64,000 nt of DNA, from NCBI GenBank assembly GCA_903905735.1, contig CAIVHU010000121.1, positions 24,989 through 88,988 of the forward strand, written 5' to 3'. Made by a program: the position numbers and the translations under genes. The first letter of the stretch is position 1, and every line of letters starts with the position of its first letter. The stretch is from an uncultured beta proteobacterium (lineage in GTDB: Bacteria; Pseudomonadota; Gammaproteobacteria; Burkholderiales; Burkholderiaceae_C). Below, piece after piece: positions 1 to 8,288 of this stretch. The notes under the pieces are model-generated. The model was not told the DNA's origin. It searched no databases and was given only the letters and a program-made list of their open reading frames with translations.

Positions 1-994
1 ATGGCGTCACCCGCAAGGCATTGCCCAGTGCCACCGCCACGTTGCGCAACCAGCGCTCGTGGCTAATGCGGCGGATCGGGCTGCCCTCAGTGAAGTGCAG
101 GAAATCTACTTCAGTCCAGCCAAACACTTCGGCAAGTGAACGATTCACAAGGCCTGCGCGGGCATCAAAGTCTGGCAGGGTGCTGGTTTGGGCAAACTTG
201 TTCCACGGGCAGATTAACTGACAGTCGTCACAGCCATAAATGCGGTTACCCATCAGCGCACGCAGTTCCAGCGGAATCGGCCCGGCATGCTCGATCGTCA
301 GGTACGAAATGCAGCGCCGCGCATCCAATCGGTACGGCCCGACGATGGCCTGCGTGGGGCAAATGTCGATGCACGCGCGGCAACTGCCGCAATGGCTGGT
401 TGTGGGCTCGGTCGGCGGCAAGGCGACATCGACAAAAATCTCGCCCAAAAAATACATCGACCCGGCGGAGCGGTTGAGCAGCAGCGTGTGCTTGCCGCGC
501 CAGCCCAATCCGCTGCGGGTAGCGAGTTCCACTTCCAGCACCGGGGCGGAGTCGGTAAACACCCGGTAGCCCAGCGGGCCAAATGCTTCGGTCATGCGGT
601 CAGCCAGCTTTTGCAGGCGGTTGCGCAGCACCTTGTGATAGTCCCGCCCCCGGGCATACATCGATACGTTCGCTTCACCAGGGCGCTGCAGGCGCTCAAA
701 CTCCAGAGCCTGCCAGCCGTCGGGCGTGGCGGCTGGCAGGTAGTCCATGCGCGCCATGATCACACTCAGCGTGCCGGGCACCAGCTCTTTGGGGCGCGCG
801 CGTTTCATGCCGTGTGATGCCATGTAAGCCATGTCGCCGTGACACCTGGCTGCCAGCCACGCGGATAATCCGGGCTCTGCCGCAGACAAATCCACCCCGG
901 CCACGCCGATTTGGGAGAATCCCAGCTCACGCCCCCACCCCCCAATCCTGGAGACCCACGCTTGCCCGTCGATATGAGTTCTGAAACTGTTCAC
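1..994 (-). CDS. queG: Epoxyqueuosine reductase QueG (3' part cut by window edge; start approximate, probably GTG at 994)
   Basis: Manual reverse-strand translation gives ...CGSCRACIDICPTQAIVGPYRLDARRCISYLTIEHAGPIPLELRALMGNRIYGCDDCQLICPWNKFAQT..., with the 4Fe-4S cysteine motifs and the QueG signature. Not in the ORF track because it runs off the window. Confidence 0.93.
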   Translation of the reverse strand, partial: MNSFRTHIDGQAWVSRIGGWGRELGFSQIGVAGVDLSAAEPGLSAWLAARCHGDMAYMASHGMKRARPKELVPGTLSVIMARMDYLPAATPDGWQALEFERLQRPGEANVSMYARGRDYHKVLRNRLQKLADRMTEAFGPLGYRVFTDSAPVLEVELATRSGLGWRGKHTLLLNRSAGSMYFLGEIFVDVALPPTEPTTSHCGSCRACIDICPTQAIVGPYRLDARRCISYLTIEHAGPIPLELRALMGNRIYGCDDCQLICPWNKFAQTSTLPDFDARAGLVNRSLAEVFGWTEVDFLHFTEGSPIRRISHERWLRNVAVALGNALRVTP

Positions 995-1555
995 CTGCCC
1001 ATTGTAAAAACCATGGTCTGGCCTGATGAGGCGGCCACGCTCGGCTTTGCTGCGGGGCTGGCGGTTCAGCCGTCGATCAGCAACGCCTTCATCGAGTTGC
1101 GCGGCGATCTGGGCGCGGGCAAAACCACGTTGGTGCGGCACCTGCTGCGCGCTTTGGGCGTGAGCGGCCGTATCAAGAGTCCAACCTACGCGGTTGTCGA
1201 GCCCTATGAGTTACCGGGTTTGAACGTATGGCATTTCGACTTTTATCGCTTCAGCGACCCGCGCGAATGGGAAGAAGCCGGTTTTCGGGACATCTTTGCC
1301 AGCTCGGGCCTGAAACTGGCGGAATGGCCCGAGAAAGTGGCTGGCCACCTGCCGCTGGCCGACCTGGTAGTGCAACTGACGGTCGTCGATGACACCGCGC
1401 GCCAGGTGACGCTGACTGCACAAACGCCATTAGGGGTGACACTGATCGATTTTTTTGATAGCATGCTAGCATTATCGGACAAGGGCCCGAAGGCTAATGA
1501 ACTGGATGGCACCCTCATGACCCAAGTGACAACCCTCAACGGAACCCGCGCATGA
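974..1555 (+). CDS. tsaE: tRNA threonylcarbamoyladenosine biosynthesis ATPase TsaE (start taken at internal ATG 974)
   Basis: ORF 911..1555; P-loop GDLGAGKTTLVRHLLRALG, SPTYAVVEPYE, FDFYR, EWPEK motifs. Confidence 0.93.
   Translation: MSSETVHLPIVKTMVWPDEAATLGFAAGLAVQPSISNAFIELRGDLGAGKTTLVRHLLRALGVSGRIKSPTYAVVEPYELPGLNVWHFDFYRFSDPREWEEAGFRDIFASSGLKLAEWPEKVAGHLPLADLVVQLTVVDDTARQVTLTAQTPLGVTLIDFFDSMLALSDKGPKANELDGTLMTQVTTLNGTRA
1450..1500 (+). repeat. Dispersed ATAGCT/AAGGGC element, copy in tsaE 3' end
   Basis: TTTTTTTGATAGCATGCTAGCATTATCGGACAAGGGCCCGAAGGCTAATG. Confidence 0.6.
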
Positions 1556-2964
1556 AGCGCCGCCACTTTGTGCACGGCGGCACACTGGTGCTGCTGCTGG
1601 GCACGCAGGAGCTGGCGCGCGGTGCCACGATTCTGGCGGTACGGGTGTGGCCCGCGCCAGACTATTCGCGCGTCACCATCGAGTCGGACACGCCTTTGTC
1701 CTTCACGCAGAACTTTGTGCCGAATCCGCCGCGCCTGGCGGTTGACGTGCGCGGCATTGACCTGAACCCGGCGCTCAAAGAGCTGGTGGCCAAGGTGGTG
1801 GCGAGTGACCCCACCATCAAGGGCATCCGTGTCGGCCAGTTTGGCCCGGGCATCGTGCGCCTGGTGCTGGATTTGAAGCAGCCCGTGACACCGCAGGTCT
1901 TCAACCTCAACCCAGTCGCGGCCTACCAGCACCGGCTGGTGTTCGACCTTTACCCCACACAGGTGGCCGACCCGCTTGAGACCCTGATTGCAGAGCGCAT
2001 GCAGGACGCCACGTCCCCAGCGCCCAAGACCGCGTCCGTGGCCGACCCGCTGGGCGAGCTGATCGCGCAAAAAGCCGACAAGACCACCCCCGGCGCAGGC
2101 AGCGCCAGAGCGGGCGACAACAACGCTGACATTACTTCTAGAAAGATAGCTGGTAGCGCTTTACCAGAAAGGGCTGACGGGCAAAAAGGCTTGAAAGATT
2201 CTGATGGCCCCTACATGTCCGTCCCGCGCCCCGAGGCCACCGACCGGCTGATCATCATCGCCCTGGACCCCGGTCATGGCGGTGAGGACCCCGGTGCCAT
2301 CGGCCCCGGTGGCACGCGCGAAAAAGACGTGGTGCTGCGCCTGGCGCACCGCCTGCGCGAGCGCATCAACGCCAGCACCGTCAACGGCAACCCCATGCGC
2401 GTCTTCATGACGCGCGACTCCGACTTTTTTGTGCCGCTGGGGGTGCGTGTGGACAAGGCTCGACGCGTGCACGCCGACCTGTTCATCAGCCTGCACGCCG
2501 ATGCATTTTTCACGCCCAACCCGCAAGGGGCCAGCGTCTTTGCGCTGAGTCAAGGCGGTGCATCGAGCTCGGCGGCGCGCTGGATGGCCGCCAAAGAAAA
2601 CAAGGCCGACCTGATTGGTGGCCTGAACGTCAGGGCCAAGGACGCACAAGTGACACGTGCCCTGCTCGACATGAGCACCACGGCACAGATCAAGGACAGC
2701 CTGGTGTTGGGTAGCGCCATGCTGAGCCAGATCAAGCGGGTGGGCAAGCTGCACAAGGGCCAGGTGGAACAAGCTTCTTTCGCCGTGCTCAAGGCACCTG
2801 ATATCCCGAGCGTGCTGGTCGAAGCCGCCTTCATCAGCAACCCCGAAGAAGAGGCCAAACTCAACAGCGACGACTATCAGGAGCACCTGGCCGACGCGCT
2901 GATGAAGGGCATTGAAGGCTACTTCGCCAAAAACCCGCCGCTGGCGCGCGGCCGCACGGCCTGA
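1552..2964 (+). CDS. amiC: N-acetylmuramoyl-L-alanine amidase with N-terminal AMIN domain
   Basis: AMIN region (RVWPAPDYSRVTIESDTPL) plus Amidase_3 motifs IALDPGHGGEDPGAIGPGGTREKDVVLRLA, FISLHADAF, LVEAAFISNPEEE. Overlaps the tsaE stop. Confidence 0.93.
   Translation: MKRRHFVHGGTLVLLLGTQELARGATILAVRVWPAPDYSRVTIESDTPLSFTQNFVPNPPRLAVDVRGIDLNPALKELVAKVVASDPTIKGIRVGQFGPGIVRLVLDLKQPVTPQVFNLNPVAAYQHRLVFDLYPTQVADPLETLIAERMQDATSPAPKTASVADPLGELIAQKADKTTPGAGSARAGDNNADITSRKIAGSALPERADGQKGLKDSDGPYMSVPRPEATDRLIIIALDPGHGGEDPGAIGPGGTREKDVVLRLAHRLRERINASTVNGNPMRVFMTRDSDFFVPLGVRVDKARRVHADLFISLHADAFFTPNPQGASVFALSQGGASSSAARWMAAKENKADLIGGLNVRAKDAQVTRALLDMSTTAQIKDSLVLGSAMLSQIKRVGKLHKGQVEQASFAVLKAPDIPSVLVEAAFISNPEEEAKLNSDDYQEHLADALMKGIEGYFAKNPPLARGRTA
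2131..2192 (+). repeat. Dispersed element, copy in amiC linker
   Basis: ATTACTTCTAGAAAGATAGCTGGTAGCGCTTTACCAGAAAGGGCTGACGGGCAAAAAGG. Confidence 0.7.
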
Positions 2965-3139
2965 GCAGCGCCAGCGCAATAGAGTCTGAGACCCCCGGTC
3001 ATTTACTGGCTCCTGTGCACCGGAGCTGACCGCCACAAATATCAGCTCACTGGAAGTCCAAATGAGTGTTCTTCGTCAGTCTGCCACCCAAGCCTCTGGC
3101 ATCGTTGACTCGGACTTTGCCATGGACGGAATGAATCAG

Positions 3140-3778
3140 TCAGACCCAGGGCACGCACACATCCGCTCGGGCGCGGCCCTGGGCGATGCGCACCGCGTTG
3201 GGCTCGTCGGTGCTGGCGATCCAGTCGCGGGCCTGCTGCTCGGTGCGGCCAAAGTGCATGTGGCGCGCCAGTAGGCGGCTGTAGCGCAGGTCATCGGGCA
3301 CGTCCAGGTACCAGATGTCATCCAGCACAGCGCGCAGCTGGTTCCAGGGGGCGTCTTCCAGCAGCAGGTAATTGCCTTCGGTGACGATCAGACGGGTTGA
3401 CGGCTGCACGGCAATGGCACCGGCAATGGCCTCTTCCATCTCGCGGCGGAACTCGGGGGCGTAGATCACTTCGTCAGCGCTTTGCGCGTGGATGCGGCGC
3501 ATCAGGTTCACATAGCCTGCCGCGTCAAAGGTGTCGGGCGCGCCTTTGCGGTTGCGCCGACCCAGGCGCTGCAACTCGCTGTTGGCCAGGTGAAATCCAT
3601 CCATCGGCACCACTTGCACCGCATCGCCAAACTGCGTCTGGATGGCCTGCGCCAGAGTGGATTTACCAGCCCCCGGTGTGGCAACAATGCCCAGGATGTT
3701 ACGGCTGGCACCCGCCAGAAGCTGGTGAATGCGCTGTTGGCAGAGCTCCGGCAGAGGCATGGGCGGGTTGGTTTTCAT
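3140..3778 (-). CDS. Nucleoside/nucleotide-kinase-like P-loop kinase (FrcK-like fructose-transport-associated kinase)
   Basis: GIVATPGAGKSTLAQAI P-loop, VPMDGFHLANSEL, GAPDTFDAAGYVNLMRRI, VTEGNYLLLEDAPWNQL; uridine kinase/phosphoribulokinase-like family. Confidence 0.8.
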   Translation of the reverse strand: MKTNPPMPLPELCQQRIHQLLAGASRNILGIVATPGAGKSTLAQAIQTQFGDAVQVVPMDGFHLANSELQRLGRRNRKGAPDTFDAAGYVNLMRRIHAQSADEVIYAPEFRREMEEAIAGAIAVQPSTRLIVTEGNYLLLEDAPWNQLRAVLDDIWYLDVPDDLRYSRLLARHMHFGRTEQQARDWIASTDEPNAVRIAQGRARADVCVPWV

Positions 3779-3787
3779 GGGGACTCA

Positions 3788-3848
3788 CTATATTAAATAT
3801 AGCTGCTTACGCAAGATGTATAAGGGCTGTAGCCTGATTTTAATTACA
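3788..3848 (+). repeat. Dispersed element, intergenic copy
   Basis: ACTATATTAAATATAGCTGCTTACGCAAGATGTATAAGGGCTGTAGCCTGATTTTAATT. Confidence 0.75.
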
Positions 3849-3973
3849 AATGTCATACTTCTGACGGGCGCCTTTGCAAAGCTGACACAAAAAAGCCATC
3901 TGCTTGCAAGAGAATCATCCCTTTTGAACCAGCAACCCCGCTCAGGACGATCGGAATTCGATTCGGTCCAGCC

Positions 3974-5716
3974 ATGAACAGCACCTCACCCCAATTGATC
4001 GTCGACATCAAGCAGCCCGCCTTCAGCTGGATTGACGGCCTTGTGTTGCTGACGCTCTTCGGAATCCTCTGGAGCGTGATGCATTTTGGGCACGGCATGC
4101 TGGTCGCATTCAATCCGGCAGCCCAACCACCGCTGGATGTGTCCACCAGCCAGATTCCCTACTATGCCGGGCGCACCCTGCTGCGCATGTGGATCGCGTT
4201 CTGTTTTTCACTCACCTTCGCCATTTCGCTGGGCTACATGGCGGCCAAAAACTCGGCGGCGCGCGCGGTGATCTTGCCCGCGCTGGACGTGTTGCAGTCG
4301 GTGCCGGTGCTGGGCTTTTTGTCGGCCACCGTGGCTGGTTTCATGGCGCTGTTTCCGGGCAACCTGCTGGGCGTGGAATGTGCCGCCATTTTTGCGATTT
4401 TTACCGGCCAGGTGTGGAACATGGCGTTTGGTTTTTACCATTCCATGGTGACCATCCCCACCGACATGCAAGAGGCCGCCGCCACCTATGGCCTGACGCG
4501 CTGGCAGCGTTTTCGCACGGTTGAATTGCCCGCTTCGGCGCACAGCCTGATCTGGAACTCGATGATGTCGTTTGGCGGCGGCTGGTTCTTTGTGGCGCAA
4601 AGCGAAGCCATCAGCGTCATGAACAAAGACATCAAATTGCCCGGCCTGGGCTCATACATGGCCAGCGCGATCGAGCGTGGCGACAATCATGCTGCGGTGC
4701 TGGCCATTGTCGCCATGCTGTTCCTGATTTTGATGAGTGACCAGCTCATCTGGCGGCCCCTGCTGGTCTGGGCAGACAAATTCAAGATTGAACTCACCGA
4801 GTCGGGCATGACACCCACCTCGTGGGTCTACAACCTGCTACGCGGTGCCTATGTTTTCACTTGGCTGGGGCTGAAGGTCTGGCAGCCTCTGGAAGATGCC
4901 CTGGGACAAGCCATTCGGCGTCTCAAGCCAAGCAGCAAACGCACTCAACCCGGGGCCATCAACTGGCCGCTGCGTCTGGCCGGGCTGGCACTCAGTGCCT
5001 GGCTGGGTTATGAGGCCATCATTGGTGTTTTCGCCGCGATTGCTGCGCTGCACGGCGCGCTCAGCCTGCCTTTGGTCGGCCACATCGTCTGGCTCGGGTT
5101 TTTGACCCTGCTGCGTGTGCTGGCGATGACGGTACTGGCCACGCTCATCTGGACACCGGTTGGGGTGTGGATCGGTTTTCATCCCAAGGCAGCGCGTTTT
5201 GCCCAGCCGCTGGCACAGATTGGTGCCTCGTTTCCGGTGAACATGACCTTTCCGGTGGTGGTGGGCTGGTTTGTGGCCACCCATACCTCTATGAACTGGG
5301 GCAGCATCCTGCTGATTGCCATGGGCACGCAGTGGTACATCCTGTTCAACGTGATCGCCGGCGCCATGGCCATCCCCAACGAAATGAAGGAAGTCGCCAG
5401 CATCTATGGCCTGCGCCGCTGGCAACAGTGGCGCACCTTGATTTTGCCGGCGATCTTTCCGTTCTGGGTCACCGGTGCCTGCACCGCCGCCGGGGGTGCC
5501 TGGAACGTCAGCATCGTGGCAGAGTACGCGACCTGGGGTAACACCACGCTCACCGCCGATGGCTTGGGCGCGTATATCGCCGAAGTGACCAAAAGCGGCG
5601 ACACCGCGCTCATCATTGTCAGCATCGGCGTGATGTCGCTGTTTGTCGTAGCCCTGAACAAACTGGTCTGGCGCCGCCTGTATGGTTTTGCCGAACGCCG
5701 CTTCCGGCTCGATTGA
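3974..5716 (+). CDS. ABC transporter permease, NitT/TauT-type, two fused permease domains
   Basis: 580 aa with two BPD_transp_1-like halves, each with an EAA-type loop (EAAATYGLTRWQRFRTVELP and EVASIYGLRRWQQWRTLILP). Confidence 0.88.
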   Translation: MNSTSPQLIVDIKQPAFSWIDGLVLLTLFGILWSVMHFGHGMLVAFNPAAQPPLDVSTSQIPYYAGRTLLRMWIAFCFSLTFAISLGYMAAKNSAARAVILPALDVLQSVPVLGFLSATVAGFMALFPGNLLGVECAAIFAIFTGQVWNMAFGFYHSMVTIPTDMQEAAATYGLTRWQRFRTVELPASAHSLIWNSMMSFGGGWFFVAQSEAISVMNKDIKLPGLGSYMASAIERGDNHAAVLAIVAMLFLILMSDQLIWRPLLVWADKFKIELTESGMTPTSWVYNLLRGAYVFTWLGLKVWQPLEDALGQAIRRLKPSSKRTQPGAINWPLRLAGLALSAWLGYEAIIGVFAAIAALHGALSLPLVGHIVWLGFLTLLRVLAMTVLATLIWTPVGVWIGFHPKAARFAQPLAQIGASFPVNMTFPVVVGWFVATHTSMNWGSILLIAMGTQWYILFNVIAGAMAIPNEMKEVASIYGLRRWQQWRTLILPAIFPFWVTGACTAAGGAWNVSIVAEYATWGNTTLTADGLGAYIAEVTKSGDTALIIVSIGVMSLFVVALNKLVWRRLYGFAERRFRLD

Positions 5717-5728
5717 CATCTGACCCAC

Positions 5729-7081
5729 TTGAACCTCAGCATGACCCAGCTTTTCAACACCGCCGCCACGCCGATTGCCGAACTGCGCTCGGTCTTCAAA
5801 TCGTTCAGCACCGCCGGTGGCCACGAACTCAAAGTGCTCGAGCAGATTGACCTCGCCGTGCATGAGGGCGAATTGCTGGCGCTGCTCGGCCAATCAGGAT
5901 CGGGAAAATCCACCATTTTGCGATGCCTCACCGGGCTGATCGAGCCTAGCTCGGGGCGGGTGTTGCACAAGGGCGAAACCCTGCGCGGCATCAACGAGGA
6001 TGCATCCGTGGTGTTTCAAACCTTTGCGCTGTACCCGTGGCTGACGGTTGAACAGAATGTGGCCGTCGGCTTGATGGCGCACCAGGTCAGCCGCGCCGAG
6101 CGCGACGCAGCGGTGGACCGGGTCATCGAGCTGATTGGCTTGGGTAACTACCATGCGGCTTATCCACGCGAACTCTCGGGCGGTATGCGCCAGCGCGTTG
6201 GCATTGCCCGGGCGCTGGTGTCGCAGCCCCGGCTTTTGTGTCTAGACGAAGCATTCAGCGCGCTGGACGTGCTCACCGCCGAAAATCTGCGCCAGGAGCT
6301 GATAAGCCTGTGGCGCTCGCCCGACACCGGCCTGAGCTCGATCTTCATGGTGACCCACAGCATCGCCGAAGCGGTCGAAATGGCCACCCGCATCGTGGTG
6401 CTGTTTCCACGCCCGGGTCGGCTTGGCCTGGTGCTGGAGAACGCGCTGCCCTATCCGCGTGACGAAAAAAGCCCCGAGTTCCAGCGCCTGGTGAGCCTGA
6501 TCCACGAATGCATCACCACCACCACGCTGCCCGACATCCCGGCAGATGTACCAGTGGCCGGTCAACCCATTTCAAGGGCGCGCAACCGGATGGAGTCGAT
6601 TCCATTGGTGCCAGTGGGCCAGATTCTGGGCTTGCTGAGCATTCTGAACGACGCGCCCGAGTTGTCCAACATCTACGACATTTCCGACGAAGTGGGAAAG
6701 GAGTTTGGCGAGACCATTGCCCTGGTCAAGGCGGCCGAGATTCTGGAACTGGTGGAAACACCCAAGCAGGAGGTGCGCTTCACCGAGCTGGGCCGACGCT
6801 TTGTGGCCGCAGACCGTGAAACCAGGCAAGCCATATTTGCCAAGCAGGTGTTCAAGCTGCGCCTGTTTCACATCATCATCGCGCTGCTTGAAGAATACGA
6901 AGAAGTGGAGGCCGAACGCATCATCAAGGACATTGGTAGCGCGTTGCCTTACGACAATCCGGAAAAGACCTTCCAGACCATGATTGCCTGGGGTCGCTAC
7001 GCCGGACTGATGGATTTCAATGCCCAGACCGGGATGGTGTTTGTTCCCAAAAGCGACACGGTGGCCGAAGAATCAGCCTGA
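5729..7081 (+). CDS. NitT/TauT-type ABC transporter ATP-binding protein with C-terminal AAA-associated domain
   Basis: Walker A GQSGSGKSTILR, signature LSGGMRQRVGIARAL, Walker B LLCLDEAFSALD; about 170 aa C-terminal extension beyond the ATPase. Confidence 0.88.
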   Translation: MNLSMTQLFNTAATPIAELRSVFKSFSTAGGHELKVLEQIDLAVHEGELLALLGQSGSGKSTILRCLTGLIEPSSGRVLHKGETLRGINEDASVVFQTFALYPWLTVEQNVAVGLMAHQVSRAERDAAVDRVIELIGLGNYHAAYPRELSGGMRQRVGIARALVSQPRLLCLDEAFSALDVLTAENLRQELISLWRSPDTGLSSIFMVTHSIAEAVEMATRIVVLFPRPGRLGLVLENALPYPRDEKSPEFQRLVSLIHECITTTTLPDIPADVPVAGQPISRARNRMESIPLVPVGQILGLLSILNDAPELSNIYDISDEVGKEFGETIALVKAAEILELVETPKQEVRFTELGRRFVAADRETRQAIFAKQVFKLRLFHIIIALLEEYEEVEAERIIKDIGSALPYDNPEKTFQTMIAWGRYAGLMDFNAQTGMVFVPKSDTVAEESA

Positions 7082-7132
7082 GACTATCGGGCTATTTTTA
7101 TCTCAATCGGATGATCGGAATGTCGGGGAAAC

Positions 7133-8143
7133 TCAACCCTCAAACGACATTGCCACCGTCTCCAGCCGGTCCATCACGTCAGACCGCGTCGGCGGCACGC
7201 AACCGCGCTCCATCACACACAAACTCGCGCTCGCAATCGCGCTGCACAGCAGGTCGCGGGCCACGGCCGCCGAGACGGGCGCAGAGCCCCAATCGGCAAG
7301 CAACCGGTGCTGCAGCATCGCCACCACCAGCCCGGCCAGAAAACAGTCGCCTGCCCCCACCGTATCAACCACGGTGATGAGTTCGATTTCGCTCGCCTGA
7401 AACACTTGGCCGTGGCGCGTCAGCAGCGCGGCCCCCTTGCTGCCCAGTGTGAGCGCCATGAGGCTGGCGCGGCTGTGTTCAAGCAGCTGATGTGCCTGGC
7501 CCAATGCGGTGTCACCGGGCAAGTCCAGCGTGGCCAGGTCTTCGTCACTGGCCTTGATGACATCGGCGTATTGCAGGGCGGTCAGCACGTGGCGGCGGTA
7601 CAGGTCGAGGTTGGGCATGACCGAAGGGCGCAAATTGGCATCGATCACCACCGTGCGCCCGGCCTGGCGCTGAGACGCCAGCCAGGGCAGATAAGTGTCG
7701 GCATCGTCGGGCGACAGGGCCAGCGCGCCGGTGCACACCAGCGACAGGTCTTCCGTCTCCTCGCAGGCCTGCGTCATCGCGGCAGCGCTGGTGGCGCGAT
7801 CTGCCACGCCTTCCCGGTAGAAGGCGTAGGCGGGGTGGCCGTTGGCATCGACATTCACCACCGCCAGAGAGGTGACGGGCAACACGGGCTCAGGCACGGC
7901 CAGGTGCACGCCGTCTTGCGCCAGAGCCGCTGCCAGTTGGCGGCCAAAGCGGTCGCGTGACAGCGGGTTGAGATACAGCGTCTCAATGCCCTGGCGCGCC
8001 AGCGCGCGTGTCAGGTTGTACACCGCACCGCCCAGACAGGGCTCAAAACGGCCATCTGAACCGGCAATCAAGTCAATCAGCGCCTCGCCCGCCGTCGCCA
8101 CCTGAACCTGCGAATTTATTTTGGACATATTAGGGTTTTCCAT
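7133..8143 (-). CDS. PfkB-family carbohydrate kinase (fructokinase-like); start probably ATG 8128
   Basis: GEALIDLIAG, GGAVYNLTRALARQG, VDTVGAGDCFLAGLV PfkB signatures; divergent from the frc-type operon. Confidence 0.9.
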   Translation of the reverse strand: MENPNMSKINSQVQVATAGEALIDLIAGSDGRFEPCLGGAVYNLTRALARQGIETLYLNPLSRDRFGRQLAAALAQDGVHLAVPEPVLPVTSLAVVNVDANGHPAYAFYREGVADRATSAAAMTQACEETEDLSLVCTGALALSPDDADTYLPWLASQRQAGRTVVIDANLRPSVMPNLDLYRRHVLTALQYADVIKASDEDLATLDLPGDTALGQAHQLLEHSRASLMALTLGSKGAALLTRHGQVFQASEIELITVVDTVGAGDCFLAGLVVAMLQHRLLADWGSAPVSAAVARDLLCSAIASASLCVMERGCVPPTRSDVMDRLETVAMSFEG

Positions 8144-8187
8144 AACTAAAACAACTTGATTTAATAACTAAAGCAGGACTATAGTCC
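8143..8187. promoter_or_regulatory. Candidate frc-operon promoter/operator: TAACTAAA x2 (22 bp apart), TTGATT-N18-TATAGT, palindrome GGACTATAGTCC
   Basis: TAACTAAA at 8143-8150 and 8165-8172 flanking TTGATT (8156-8161); TATAGT (8180-8185) inside GGACTATAGTCC (8176-8187); lies between divergent pfkB-type and frcB-type genes. Confidence 0.5.
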
Positions 8188-8288
8188 AGCCACGCTGATC
8201 CATCAAGCGTAATTTCCCGGGGGTTAACCCGGGGACAAATGCGATGACATAACAACCCGACCGCAAGGTCACTCTTCAAAGGAACAAC

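Noticed and set aside
1243-2070. Long minus-strand ORF opposite tsaE/amiC (275 aa)
   Set aside because: Shadow ORF of GC-rich coding DNA; Arg/His/Gly-rich composition with no recognizable domain, while the plus strand encodes clear TsaE and AmiC.
3062-3274. Plus-strand ORF of 70 aa between amiC and the kinase
   Set aside because: Mostly antisense to the kinase 3' end; no coding motif or ribosome-binding site evident.
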